From Hyphomicrobiales bacterium (lineage in GTDB: Bacteria > Pseudomonadota > Alphaproteobacteria > Rhizobiales > Beijerinckiaceae), in the NCBI GenBank assembly GCA_027489955.1, contig JAIXYZ010000013.1, positions 1-64,000 on the forward strand: 64,000 nt of DNA, given 5' to 3'. Within the stretch, counting starts at the first letter, position 1, and the number at the start of each line of letters is the position of its first letter. The position numbers and the translations under genes were made by a program. A model generated the notes under the pieces. It was not told the origin of the DNA and searched no databases. It worked only from the letters and a program-made list of their open reading frames with translations. Positions 7,601 through 18,666 of the stretch are shown one piece after another.

Positions 7601-10600
7601 TCATTCGGCGGCCATGGCGAGCCTGGTCGCCGGTTCGGGAGATGCCGCCTCGGCGGGATCGGTGCCGCTCGCGCCGCCGCGCTCGTCGAGGCGGTTGCGG
7701 AACCACAGGGCGTAGAGCGCCGGCAGGAAGAGGATCGTCAGGAAGGTCGCGACGAACAGCCCACCCATGATCGTCACCGCCATCGGCCCCCAGAACGCCG
7801 ATCCCGACAGGGGGATCATGGCGAGGATCGCCGCCAGCGCCGTGAGGATGACCGGCCGGGCGCGCCGCACCGTCGCTTCCACGATCGCCTCCCGCCGCGT
7901 CGATCCTTCCGCCACGTCGTGCTCGATCTGGTCCACCAGGATGACGGCGTTGCGCATGATCATGCCGGCGAGGGCGATCAGGCCCAGCAGCGCGACGAAG
8001 CCGAACGGCCTGTTCGTCACGTTGAGCGCGAGGGACGCGCCGATCACGCCCAGCGGCGCCGTGAGGAAGACCAGGATCAGCCGCGAGAAGTTCTGCAGCT
8101 GCACCATGAGCAACAGCAGCATCACGCCGACCATCAGCGGGAAGAGCTTGAAGATGGAGGCGTTCCCCTTCTCCGATTCCTCCACCGCGCCGCCGATCTC
8201 CAGCCGGTAGCCGGGCTCCAGCCTGTCGCGGATGGGCTTCAGCTGCGGCCAGATCTGGGCCGTCACGTCGGGCGGCTGCACGCCGTCCACCACGTCCGAC
8301 CGCACGGTAATCGACATGTCGCGGTTGCGCCGCCACAGGATCGGCTCCTCGTGCTGGTAGGCGATGCGCCCCACCTGCGAGAGCGGGACCGCGACGCCGT
8401 TGCGCGCCACGATGGTCAGGTCGCCGATGGCCTTGAGGTCGAGCCGCTCGGCCTGGACGGCCCGCGCGACGACGCCCACCCGCTCGGTTCCCGAGCGGAC
8501 ATGGGTCACCGTGTAGCCCGAGATCAGCGTCTGCAGCGTCTGCGACACGGTCTGCGGATCGAGGCCGAGCGCCCGGGCCCGCTCCTGGTCGACGACGATG
8601 CGCACCGACGGCGACATCTCGTTCCATTCCATGTGCGGATCGATGGCGTTGCGGTTGGCGTGCATCACGTCGCGGACCTCGGACGCGATCTCGCGCACCT
8701 TCAAGGGATCGGGACCGACGACGCGGAACTGGACCGGGAAACCGACGGGCGGGCCGAAATTGAACCGGTCCACCCGCACGCGCGCCTCGGACAGGGCGCC
8801 GTCCGCCACGGCCTTCTCGACCCGCGCCTTGATGCGCTCGCGCGCCTCCACGTTCCTGGAGACGATGACGATCTCGGCGAACGCCTCGTTGGGCAGCTGC
8901 GGGTTGAGGCCGAGCCAGAAGCGCGGCGAGCCCTGGCCGATATAGGTCGTGTAGGTGGCGATGTCGGCATCGCCCTCCAGGAGGCTCTCCGCCTTGCGCG
9001 CGGTCTCCGACGTGACGCCGATGGCGGTGCCCTCCGGCAGGCGGACCTGGAAGAACAGCTCGGGCCGCTCCGACAGCGGGAAGAATTGCTGCTGCACGCG
9101 CCCGAAGGCGACGACCGACACGGCGAAGACGACGATCGTGGCCGCCACCGTCGCGCCGCGCCAGGTCACGCAGGTCCTGATCACCCGGCGCAGCGCCTGG
9201 TACATCCGCGTCTCGTAGATCGCGTGCGGATCGGCATGGGCACCGTGGGCGGCGAGGTTCTTCGGCAGCAGCTTGACGCCGATATAGGGCGTGAACACCA
9301 CCGCCACGATCCACGACGCGACGAGCGCGATCGCCACCACCCAGAAGATGCCGCCCGCATATTCGCCGACGCCCGAATTGGCGAAGCCGATGGGCAGGAA
9401 GCCGGCGGCGGTGACGAGCGTGCCCGTCAGCATGGGGAAGGCGGTGGACGTCCACGCGAAGGCGGCCGCGCGCATGCGGTCCCAGCCCTGCTCCATCTTC
9501 ACCACCATCATCTCCACCGCGATGATGGCGTCGTCCACCAGCAGGCCCAGCGCGATGATGAGCGCGCCGAGCGTGATCCTGTGCAGGTCGATGCCCAGTA
9601 CGGCCATGACCGCGAAGGTGATGGCGAGGACGAGCGGCACGGAGAGCGCGACCACGATGCCGGTGCGCCAGCCCAGCGACACGAAGGAGACGATCAGCAC
9701 GATGGCGAGCGCCTCCAGGAACGAGCGCTCGAATTCGGCGATGGCGTCGTCCACCACGTGCGGCTGGTCGGCGATCTGCTCGATCTCAACCCCGAGCGGC
9801 ACGTCGGCCATGAAGGCATCCGTCGCGCCCTTCACCTCGCGGCCGAAGTCCAGGATGTTGGCGCCCTTGGCCATGACGACGCCGAGCCCGACCGCCGGCT
9901 TGCCCCGCTGGCGCACCAGGTAATCCGACGGATCCTCGAACCCGCGCGTGACGGTCGCGATATCGCCGAGCCGGAAGACCCGGCCGCCGGCCTCGACCGG
10001 CGTCTCGGCCACCGCGCGCACCCCGTCCAGCGCGCCTGTGACCCGGACCGGCACCCGCTGCGCCCCGGTCTCCACGATGCCCGCAGGCACCATGGCGTTC
10101 TGGCGGGCGAGGGAATCGAACAGCGCCTGGGGCGGGATGCCGAGCGTCGCCAGCTTGGCGTGGCTGAACTCGACGAAGATCTTCTCGTCCTGCACGCCGT
10201 AGAGATTGACCTTCGTCACGCTGGGGATGCGCAGCAGCCGCTGGCGCAGGGCCTCGGCCACCTGCTTCTTCTGCGCGTAATCGGCGTCCCCGGTGAGCAT
10301 GTAGAGGATGGAATCGACGTCCCCGTATTCGTCGTTGACGCTGGGGCCCAGGAGCTCGGGCGGCAGCTCGCCGCGGATGTCGCCCAGCTTCTTGCGCAGC
10401 TGGTAGAAGAGCTGCGGCACCTCGCGCGCCGGCGTGTTGTCCCGGAAGCCCACATTCATCGCGGTGAAGCCGGGCTTGGTGAAGGTGATGACCTTGTCGA
10501 ACCAGGGAAGCTCCTGGAGCTTCTTCTCGATCCGGTCCGAAACCTGGTCCTGCATCTCGGTCGCCGTGGCGCCCGGCCAGGCAGCGGTGATGATGACGTT

Positions 10601-10738
10601 CTTGATCGTGAAATTGGGGTCCTCCGCCCGGCCCAGCTGGCGGAAGGACATGATGCCCGTCACCGCAATCGCCAGGATCAGGAACAGGACGAGCGCCCGG
10701 TGATGGACGGCCCATTCGGACAGGTTGAAACGCTTCAT
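7601..10738 (-). CDS. RND multidrug efflux pump permease (AcrB/TriC type)
   Basis: A 1045-residue inner-membrane transporter, the full family length. It shows the RND plan: TM1 at residues about 12-30, a large periplasmic loop, TM2-TM7, a second loop, and TM8-TM12. The TM4 proton-relay aspartates are present (GLLVDDAIIAVEMM). It exports drugs or other amphiphiles using the proton gradient, together with the adaptor encoded 14 bases upstream and an outer-membrane factor not found in this window. Sequence features at the N-terminus (QLGRAEDPNFTIKN) resemble the TriC/MexK-like branch. Regulation is probably by the adjacent TetR protein. Confidence 0.93.
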   Translation of the reverse strand: MKRFNLSEWAVHHRALVLFLILAIAVTGIMSFRQLGRAEDPNFTIKNVIITAAWPGATATEMQDQVSDRIEKKLQELPWFDKVITFTKPGFTAMNVGFRDNTPAREVPQLFYQLRKKLGDIRGELPPELLGPSVNDEYGDVDSILYMLTGDADYAQKKQVAEALRQRLLRIPSVTKVNLYGVQDEKIFVEFSHAKLATLGIPPQALFDSLARQNAMVPAGIVETGAQRVPVRVTGALDGVRAVAETPVEAGGRVFRLGDIATVTRGFEDPSDYLVRQRGKPAVGLGVVMAKGANILDFGREVKGATDAFMADVPLGVEIEQIADQPHVVDDAIAEFERSFLEALAIVLIVSFVSLGWRTGIVVALSVPLVLAITFAVMAVLGIDLHRITLGALIIALGLLVDDAIIAVEMMVVKMEQGWDRMRAAAFAWTSTAFPMLTGTLVTAAGFLPIGFANSGVGEYAGGIFWVVAIALVASWIVAVVFTPYIGVKLLPKNLAAHGAHADPHAIYETRMYQALRRVIRTCVTWRGATVAATIVVFAVSVVAFGRVQQQFFPLSERPELFFQVRLPEGTAIGVTSETARKAESLLEGDADIATYTTYIGQGSPRFWLGLNPQLPNEAFAEIVIVSRNVEARERIKARVEKAVADGALSEARVRVDRFNFGPPVGFPVQFRVVGPDPLKVREIASEVRDVMHANRNAIDPHMEWNEMSPSVRIVVDQERARALGLDPQTVSQTLQTLISGYTVTHVRSGTERVGVVARAVQAERLDLKAIGDLTIVARNGVAVPLSQVGRIAYQHEEPILWRRNRDMSITVRSDVVDGVQPPDVTAQIWPQLKPIRDRLEPGYRLEIGGAVEESEKGNASIFKLFPLMVGVMLLLLMVQLQNFSRLILVFLTAPLGVIGASLALNVTNRPFGFVALLGLIALAGMIMRNAVILVDQIEHDVAEGSTRREAIVEATVRRARPVILTALAAILAMIPLSGSAFWGPMAVTIMGGLFVATFLTILFLPALYALWFRNRLDERGGASGTDPAEAASPEPATRLAMAAE

Positions 10739-10752
10739 CGCCGCCGCTCCGC

Positions 10753-11829
10753 TCAGAACTGCAGGGCGCTGACGACGCGGACCGGACGGCCCGCCTCGAG
10801 CTTCTGGACGCCGAGCGCCACCACGCGCTCCCCTTCGGACAGGCCGGTGGAGACGAGCACGTCCTGCGCCTCGTAGGCGGCGACGGTGACCGGCCGCAGC
10901 GCGGGCTTGCCTTCGTTATCCACCACCCACACGGCCGGGCCCTGGCCCTGGTTGTAGAGGGAGGAAAGCGGCAGGCGCGCGACCCGGTCGGTCGACCGGG
11001 CGCCGACCACCACGGTGGCGGTCATGCCCAGTTCCACCTCGCTTCCGGCCTCGGGCAGCGCATAGCGCGCCAGATAGGTGCGGGTCGCCGCGTCCGCGCT
11101 CGGGGACAGCTCGCGCAATTTGGCCTGATAGACCTTGCCGGGGGCGGACCAGAGCGTGGCGCTCGCCTCGCCCTCGCGGATCGCGCCGACCTGGTTCTCG
11201 GGCACGGCGACCACGGCTTCCTTCTGGTCGAGGCGGGCGATGCGGATCGCGGTCTGGCCGGCGGCGACAACCTGCCCCGGTTCGACCTGCGTCGCCGTGA
11301 CGACGCCGTCGGCGTTCGCGGTCAGCACCGCATAGGAAAGCGCGTTGCCGGCCAGGACGAGCGCGCGCTCGGCGCGGGTGAGCCGGCCGGCGGCTTCCTC
11401 CGCTGCCGCCTTCTGGCGGTCGAGGGCGGCGGGCGTCGACCAGCCCTTCTCGATGAGCGATGCCGCGCGGCCGAGCTCGGCCTTCGTCTGCTCGACGGCG
11501 GCACGGGCGGCGCCCGCTTCGGCCTGCGCCTGTTCGAGCTGCAGCTGGAGATCGGCGGGATCGAGCTCTGCGAGCGGCTGGCCGAGCTTCACGCGCTGCC
11601 CGGTATCGACCAGCCGCCGCAGCACCTTGCCGCCGACGCGGAAGCCCAGATCGCTCTCGGTTCGCGGGCGGATGGTCGCCACGAAACTGCGCTCGGGCAC
11701 GCGCGGCTCGAACGCCACGGTCTTGACCAGGACGGGTCGGGCCGGCGCTGCGGCCTCCTTCGGCTTGTCCTGGCAACCGGCGAGCGCAAGCCCTGCCGCG
11801 ACGACAACGAGAAGAATCCGACCGCTCAT
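10753..11829 (-). CDS. RND efflux periplasmic adaptor (membrane fusion protein)
   Basis: A 358-residue HlyD/AcrA-family adaptor with a lipoprotein signal (LLVVVAAGLALAGC). The order is typical: a beta-barrel and lipoyl half-motif (SDLGFRVGGKVLRRLVDTG), a helical hairpin (LQLQLEQAQAEAGAARAAVEQTKAEL), the second lipoyl half (LTANADGVVTATQVEPGQVV), then beta-barrel and membrane-proximal domains. It bridges the pump to an outer-membrane channel. The ATG at 11829 directly precedes the signal peptide; a GTG at 11838 would add three residues. It is the first gene of the three-gene efflux operon. Confidence 0.9.
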   Translation of the reverse strand: MSGRILLVVVAAGLALAGCQDKPKEAAAPARPVLVKTVAFEPRVPERSFVATIRPRTESDLGFRVGGKVLRRLVDTGQRVKLGQPLAELDPADLQLQLEQAQAEAGAARAAVEQTKAELGRAASLIEKGWSTPAALDRQKAAAEEAAGRLTRAERALVLAGNALSYAVLTANADGVVTATQVEPGQVVAAGQTAIRIARLDQKEAVVAVPENQVGAIREGEASATLWSAPGKVYQAKLRELSPSADAATRTYLARYALPEAGSEVELGMTATVVVGARSTDRVARLPLSSLYNQGQGPAVWVVDNEGKPALRPVTVAAYEAQDVLVSTGLSEGERVVALGVQKLEAGRPVRVVSALQF

Positions 11830-11918
11830 GGGAAGCACCAGTCCAGCCGCGCCGCACCGGGCCGATCACCGGCCCGCGCCCGTGCGGCGCTGCACCGCAG
11901 CATCCAAGCCATGACGAC

Positions 11919-11940
11919 TGACGAATGTCAATATTCGTCA
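11919..11940 (-). promoter_or_regulatory. Predicted TetR operator with embedded -35 element
   Basis: TGACGAAT-N6-ATTCGTCA is a perfect inverted repeat with eight-base arms. Read on the minus strand it contains TTGACA (11926-11931), a consensus -35 box about 90 bases before the adaptor start. The -10 region is weak. Repressor binding here would block RNA polymerase, matching the TetR gene in the same operon. Confidence 0.55.
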
Positions 11941-11958
11941 CTCGTGAGCCGCCTCGCT

Positions 11959-11978
11959 CATGTGCGCTGGCGCACATG
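11959..11978. promoter_or_regulatory. Perfect 20-base palindrome CATGTGCGC-TG-GCGCACATG
   Basis: Nine-base arms lie about 20 bases upstream of the predicted efflux operator. The core TGGCGCACAT recurs in the palindrome at 6868-6882 on the other side of the efflux operon. It could be a second regulator's site, possibly of the CRP/FNR superfamily. Confidence 0.4.
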
Positions 11979-12047
11979 GGTGAGGCTGGCCGCAAGTCGC
12001 ATCGACCTTGACGGTCGTTAGGCGATCGACACCGGTTGATTTGCCTG

Positions 12048-12235
12048 GCGCACCGTTCGCAACACTGCGCCGTCTCGCCCGACGGTGCGCGTCGATGGGT
12101 CCACCCACGCTGTCATCCCCGGCGAGCGAAGCGAGGGAAGGGGATCCAGAGACCGTTGGCATGGAACCGGCCGGCTGGCGCTGTTCTGGATCCCCTTCCC
12201 CTGCGCGCTTCGCGCTCCGGCCGGGGATGACAGCG
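12048..12235. repeat. Tandem palindromic element, copy 1
   Basis: The first of two direct copies with a 195-base period. Inside it are inverted arms: TGTCATCCCCGGCGAGCGAA...GGGGATCCAGA pairs with TCTGGATCCCC...CCGGGGATGACA. The arm TGTCATCCCCGG...GGGGATCCA is of the kind dispersed in many alphaproteobacterial genomes. Confidence 0.75.
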
Positions 12236-12242
12236 GAGTGCT

Positions 12243-12430
12243 GCGCACTGTTCGCGATGCCGCGCCGTCTCGCCCGACGATGCGCGTCGATGGGTCCACC
12301 CACGCTGTCATCCCCGGCGAGCGAAGCGAGGGAAGGGGATCCAGAGATCGTGGGCATGGAACCGGACGGCTGGCGCTGTTCTGGATCCCCTTCCCCTGCG
12401 CGCGTCGCGCTCCGGCCGGGGATGACAGCG
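12243..12430. repeat. Tandem palindromic element, copy 2
   Basis: The second copy, displaced by exactly 195 bases and differing from copy 1 at only a few scattered positions. The arms and the central GATCCAGA / TCTGGATC symmetry are preserved, suggesting recent duplication or gene conversion. Confidence 0.75.
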
Positions 12431-12568
12431 AGGCGGACGTCGATAGCCGGCGTCCTCACAGCGTGAAGGCTAGGGTCAGGAACGACACGGCAGCCGTCTT
12501 GAACACGGCAGCGTCAATGACTGGCCTTTCCAGCGGCCGGGTCGCCAGCGGAAGGTAGGCGCATCTAA

Positions 12569-12584
12569 GGCGCGTGTTCGCGCC
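12569..12584 (-). terminator. Hairpin downstream of gyrB
   Basis: GGCGCG-TGTT-CGCGCC forms a six-base stem with a four-base loop, about 20 bases past the gyrB stop. There is no strong U-tract, so it is a tentative terminator. Confidence 0.4.
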
Positions 12585-12605
12585 CGCTCTCGTCGAGCTA
12601 CAGGA

Positions 12606-15116
<2,511 letters not shown>

Positions 15117-15123
15117 TCACGTG

Positions 15124-15143
15124 CGCGCGTGTACGTACGCGCG
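15124..15143. promoter_or_regulatory. Inverted repeat CGCGCGT-N6-ACGCGCG upstream of gyrB
   Basis: Perfect seven-base arms around GTACGT, about 90 bases before the gyrB start. A TTGATA sequence on the minus strand at 15167-15172 could be a -35 box, but no good -10 follows. It may be an operator or simply alternating purine-pyrimidine DNA. Confidence 0.3.
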
Positions 15144-15289
15144 TGAAATCCGGCTTTTTGATGGGTTATCAACGGGATTGGGCGGGCAGGCCCGGCCCGG
15201 CGCCCCGTCCGGCACGGGCTCTCGCATCATGCCGGAAAACCCTCATGCGGCCATCGGCGGGCGGCCGGTCTGCGAAGGCCTGCGCCGGC

Positions 15290-17107
15290 TCAATCCTCGA
15301 AGGTGCGGATCGCGTCGAGGAAGGCCTGTCCGTACTGGTCGAGCTTGCGTTCGCCCACGCCCTGGACGAGGCGCATCGTCGCCAGGGTCGCGGGCTTCAT
15401 GCGCGCCATGTCGATGAGCGTCCGGTCGGGGAAGACCATGTAGGCGGCGACGCCCTCCTCGCGCGCCAGCGACAGGCGCACGGCGCGCAGATGGTCGAAG
15501 AGCGCGGCGGTCGGCGCGTCGAGCCCGTCGGCGCGGTCCTCCGTCCGACTCCGGCGCTGGCGGGACGCCGCCGGCGCCTCCGGCAGGACGCGCAGGGCGA
15601 TGGCCTTGCGGCCGAGCAGGATGTCCTCCCCGCCTTCCGTCAGCCGGAAGCCCCCATGGTCCTCGCTCGCGGGCTCCAGCGCCCCCGCCGCGAAAAGCTG
15701 GCGCACGATCGTCGTCCATGCGCGCCTGGAGCGGTCCTTGCCGACGCCGAAGGTCTTGATCGCGTCGTGCCGCAGGCGCTTCACGGTGTCCGTCGCCTGG
15801 CCGGTCAGCACGTCGGCCAGGTGCGCGGCGCCGAACCGCTGGCCGGTGCGCACCACCGCGGACAGGACCTTCTGCGCGTCGATGCTGGCATCGTACAGGC
15901 GGGCCCCGCCCTGGCAGAGGTCGCACGACCCGCACGTCACCTCGGTCTCGCCGAAATAGGTCAGCAGCGCCCGGCGCCGGCAGGTCGCGGCCTCGGCGAG
16001 GCCGATCATGGCATCGAGCCGCCTGTGCTCGATCCGGCGCCGGTCCTCGCCGATGTCCTTCTCGTCGATCTGCCGGCGGCGGAAGGCCATGTCCTCCAGC
16101 CCGTAGAGGGTCAGCGTGTCGGCGGGCAGGCCGTCGCGGCCGGCACGGCCGATCTCCTGGTAATAGCTCTCGATCGAGGTCGGCATGTCGGCATGGACGA
16201 CGAAACGCACGTCCGGCTTGTTGATCCCCATGCCGAACGCGATCGTCGCGCACACGACGACCCCGTCCTCCTGCAGGAAGACGTCCTGGTTGCGGGCCCG
16301 CGTCCCGGCATCCAGCCCCGCATGGTAGGGCAGGGCGCGCCACCCTTTCGCCGAAAGGTGCTCGGCCAGCGTCTCCGTGCGGTCGCGCGAGGAGGTGTAG
16401 ACGATCCCCGAGCCGCCGCGATGGCGGGCCAGGAAGTCCGCGATCTGCCGCCGGGGCTGGTCCTTCACCTCGAAGCGCAGGCTGAGGTTCGGCCGGTCGA
16501 AGGAATGGACGAATGTCGCCGGCGGCTGCGGGAAGAGCTGCGCGGCGATGTCGTCGCGGGTGGCCCGGTCCGCGGTGGCGGTGAGCGCCAGCGTCTGGAC
16601 GTCCCCGAGCGCGGCCCGGACCCCGGCGAGCTGCCGGTATTCCGGCCGGAAGTCGTGGCCCCATTGCGAGACGCAATGCGCCTCGTCGATGGCGAGCCGC
16701 ACGACGCCGGCCTGCCGAAGCCGCGCCGCCAGCCCGTCCATGGCAAGCCGCTCCGGCGACACGAAGAGAAGCGACAGCTTGCGCTCGCGCAGGGCCGACC
16801 AGGCGGCCCTGGTCTCCTCCTCGTCATTGGCTGAGTTGAGGCTGGCCGCGCTGACGCCGAACCCCTGGAGCTGGCGGACCTGATCGCGCATGAGCGCGAT
16901 GAGCGGGGACACGACGACCGTCAGCCCCTCGTCCACCAGCGCGGGGAGCTGGTAGCACATGGACTTGCCCGATCCCGTCGGCATGACCGCGAACACGTCC
17001 CGCCCGGCGAGCACGGCCGCGATCACCTCGCCCTGGCCAGGCCGGAAATCGTCGTAGCCGAACACCGACTTGAGCGCCGCACGGGCGCGCGATTCGAGGG
17101 CGTGCAT
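15290..17107 (-). CDS. recQ: ATP-dependent DNA helicase RecQ
   Basis: A 605-residue 3'-5' superfamily 2 helicase involved in recombination repair (RecF pathway). Motif I is MPTGSGKSMCYQLPAL, motif II is DEAHCVSQWGHDFRPEY, motif III is LALTATAD and motif VI is QEIGRAGRDG. A zinc-binding segment with CRRRALLTYFGE and CGSCDLC follows, then a winged helix and an HRDC domain near the C-terminus. The ATG at 17107 is used; a TTG at 17125 would add six residues. Placement between recF and gyrB is functionally coherent with replication-fork repair. Confidence 0.95.
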   Translation of the reverse strand: MHALESRARAALKSVFGYDDFRPGQGEVIAAVLAGRDVFAVMPTGSGKSMCYQLPALVDEGLTVVVSPLIALMRDQVRQLQGFGVSAASLNSANDEEETRAAWSALRERKLSLLFVSPERLAMDGLAARLRQAGVVRLAIDEAHCVSQWGHDFRPEYRQLAGVRAALGDVQTLALTATADRATRDDIAAQLFPQPPATFVHSFDRPNLSLRFEVKDQPRRQIADFLARHRGGSGIVYTSSRDRTETLAEHLSAKGWRALPYHAGLDAGTRARNQDVFLQEDGVVVCATIAFGMGINKPDVRFVVHADMPTSIESYYQEIGRAGRDGLPADTLTLYGLEDMAFRRRQIDEKDIGEDRRRIEHRRLDAMIGLAEAATCRRRALLTYFGETEVTCGSCDLCQGGARLYDASIDAQKVLSAVVRTGQRFGAAHLADVLTGQATDTVKRLRHDAIKTFGVGKDRSRRAWTTIVRQLFAAGALEPASEDHGGFRLTEGGEDILLGRKAIALRVLPEAPAASRQRRSRTEDRADGLDAPTAALFDHLRAVRLSLAREEGVAAYMVFPDRTLIDMARMKPATLATMRLVQGVGERKLDQYGQAFLDAIRTFED

Positions 17108-17146
17108 GGGGGCGGTGTGCCCCAATCGAGGGCCGTGCGCGAGTGG

Positions 17147-18019
17147 CTATTCGCCGCGCGGCGCAGCGATCGTGCGCGGCCTGTGAACGAGCGTCACCAG
17201 CGCGAAGCTGACGAACATCAGCAGGTACCACGAGCCAAACTTGCCCAGCGGCACCATCTCGTCGGACGTCTGGCCCTTGTAGAGCCACGTGCCCGTCAGC
17301 GTGCCGATATTCTCGGCCAGGAAGACGAAACCCGAGGAGAGGATCGCCGCCACGATCAGCGGCATCCAGTACGGCTTTTCGTCGGGCGTGAAATAGATCC
17401 GCGTGCGCCCGAACAGCAGCACCGTGCCGGCAAAGAGCGCCAGCCGGATGTCCGGCAGGACATGATGGGCGAAGAAATTCGCGTAGATGGCGGCTGCTAG
17501 CGTCACCAGGGCCCAGCGCGGCGGAAAATGGGTGAACGCCATGTCGAAGATGCGCATGACGCGGGCCATGTAGCTGCCGACGCACGCATACATGAACCCT
17601 GAAAAGAGCGGCACGCCCATGATCTTGATGAGCCCCGGCTCCGGATAGGCCCAGGATCCCATGCGGATCTTGAAGATCTCCATCGCCGTGCCGACGAGAT
17701 GGAAGATGAAGATGACTTTGGCTTCGCTCCAGGTCTCCAGCTTCAGGGCGAGGAAGGCAGCCTGGATGACAAGCGCCGCGATGAACAGCGCGTCGTAGCG
17801 CGCAATGGTCGCGTCCTCTGGCCACGTCAGCCGCGTGCCGATGATGAGCGCGAGCATGAGGCCGCCGAAGAGGCAGGCCCAGGCCTGCTTGAGGCCGAAC
17901 ATGACGAAGTCGGCGAGGGCCGGATGGAGGAAGCGGCGCGCCACCCGGCCAAGCCGTCGCTCCACCGGCATGTGCGCCGGATTGGGCTCGTGCGACCGCG
18001 ACGGCCCGGGAGCGTGCAT
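17147..18019 (-). CDS. DUF817 family integral membrane protein
   Basis: A 290-residue multi-pass membrane protein. Seven to nine hydrophobic segments follow a short charged cytoplasmic leader, with the family-like phrases FGLKQAWACLFGGLMLA, FKIRMGSWAYPEPG, GVPLFSGFMYACVGSY and GKFGSWYLLMFVSFALV. I recognise this as the DUF817 (YoaT-like) family, whose biochemical role is not established. It lies 39 bases after recQ's start on the same strand and 21 bases downstream of the LysE-type exporter, so a shared transcript is likely. Confidence 0.8.
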   Translation of the reverse strand: MHAPGPSRSHEPNPAHMPVERRLGRVARRFLHPALADFVMFGLKQAWACLFGGLMLALIIGTRLTWPEDATIARYDALFIAALVIQAAFLALKLETWSEAKVIFIFHLVGTAMEIFKIRMGSWAYPEPGLIKIMGVPLFSGFMYACVGSYMARVMRIFDMAFTHFPPRWALVTLAAAIYANFFAHHVLPDIRLALFAGTVLLFGRTRIYFTPDEKPYWMPLIVAAILSSGFVFLAENIGTLTGTWLYKGQTSDEMVPLGKFGSWYLLMFVSFALVTLVHRPRTIAAPRGE

Positions 18020-18040
18020 GGCCGTCCTGCGACCGACCGG

Positions 18041-18652
18041 TCAGCGCGTCGCGACGGTGACCGCGACGCCCGCCATGAGCCCGCCGGTGGCGCGGTTCAG
18101 CCGCTGCATCGCCCGCGGCGAGGCCACAAACCGCCGCGCCCGGTCCGCGAGCAGGGCGTAGCCCATCATGCACGAGGACAGGATCACCGCCATGATGGCG
18201 CACAGCTCCGCGATGGCGAGCGGGGTGATCCGCTCCAGCGCCACGACCTGCGGCAGGATCGCCAGGAAGAAGACCATCGTCTTGGGGTTGCCGAGCGTCA
18301 TGGCGAGCCCCGCCGCCGCCAGGCGAACGCCTTCGCCGCGCACATAGGGCATCTCGGCCGCGGCTGCGGCCGGCGCCGTCCAGAGCTTCCAGGCAAGGTA
18401 GAGCAGGTAGGCCGCGCCCGCATACTTGATGACGGCGAAGACGACGTGGAAGGTCTGCGCCACGACGGCAAGGCCCGCCGCGACGAAGCCGAACCAGGCC
18501 AGGTCGCCCGCCACCATGCCGATGACGAAGGGCCAGGACCGGCGCGCGCCAGTCGCCAGCGAGCGCGCCACCACCGCCGCGACGCCGGGCCCCGGCGAGA
18601 TGACCGCGACGGCATAGATACCGGCGAAGAGGATGAGGGCGGCCGGTTCCAT
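18041..18652 (-). CDS. LysE/RhtB family amino-acid exporter
   Basis: A 203-residue inner-membrane protein with six predicted helices. The N-terminal family motif is present (AVAVISPGPGVAAVVARSLATGARR), followed by AYLLYLAWKLW and a loop-TM block GNPKTMVFFLAILPQ. LysE/RhtB proteins export amino acids such as lysine, threonine or homoserine lactone using the proton gradient; the specific substrate here is not predictable. It follows recF by 14 bases, so it is probably translated from the replication-gene transcript. Confidence 0.9.
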   Translation of the reverse strand: MEPAALILFAGIYAVAVISPGPGVAAVVARSLATGARRSWPFVIGMVAGDLAWFGFVAAGLAVVAQTFHVVFAVIKYAGAAYLLYLAWKLWTAPAAAAAEMPYVRGEGVRLAAAGLAMTLGNPKTMVFFLAILPQVVALERITPLAIAELCAIMAVILSSCMMGYALLADRARRFVASPRAMQRLNRATGGLMAGVAVTVATR

Positions 18653-18666
18653 GGGCAGGTCTCCCG

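Larger units (their letters stand above)
11979..12605. other. Gene-free region between the efflux operon and gyrB
   Basis: About 630 bases with no credible gene. Most of it is two tandem copies of a 195-base palindromic element (12048-12430). The last part holds a terminator-like hairpin after gyrB. Open frames on both strands here only reflect the symmetric, GC-rich repeats. Confidence 0.7.

Noticed and set aside
7521-9455. Large minus-strand frame overlapping the RND pump gene
   Set aside because: It is an out-of-frame shadow rich in Arg/Ala/Gly; the pump frame is complete and carries all family motifs.
12048-12430. CRISPR array
   Set aside because: There are only two copies of a long palindromic unit, with no short repeats, regular spacers or cas genes.
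12008-12558. Overlapping open frames on both strands in the tandem palindromic element
   Set aside because: They follow the repeats' symmetry, contain duplicated meaningless peptides and have no ribosome-binding site or known family.
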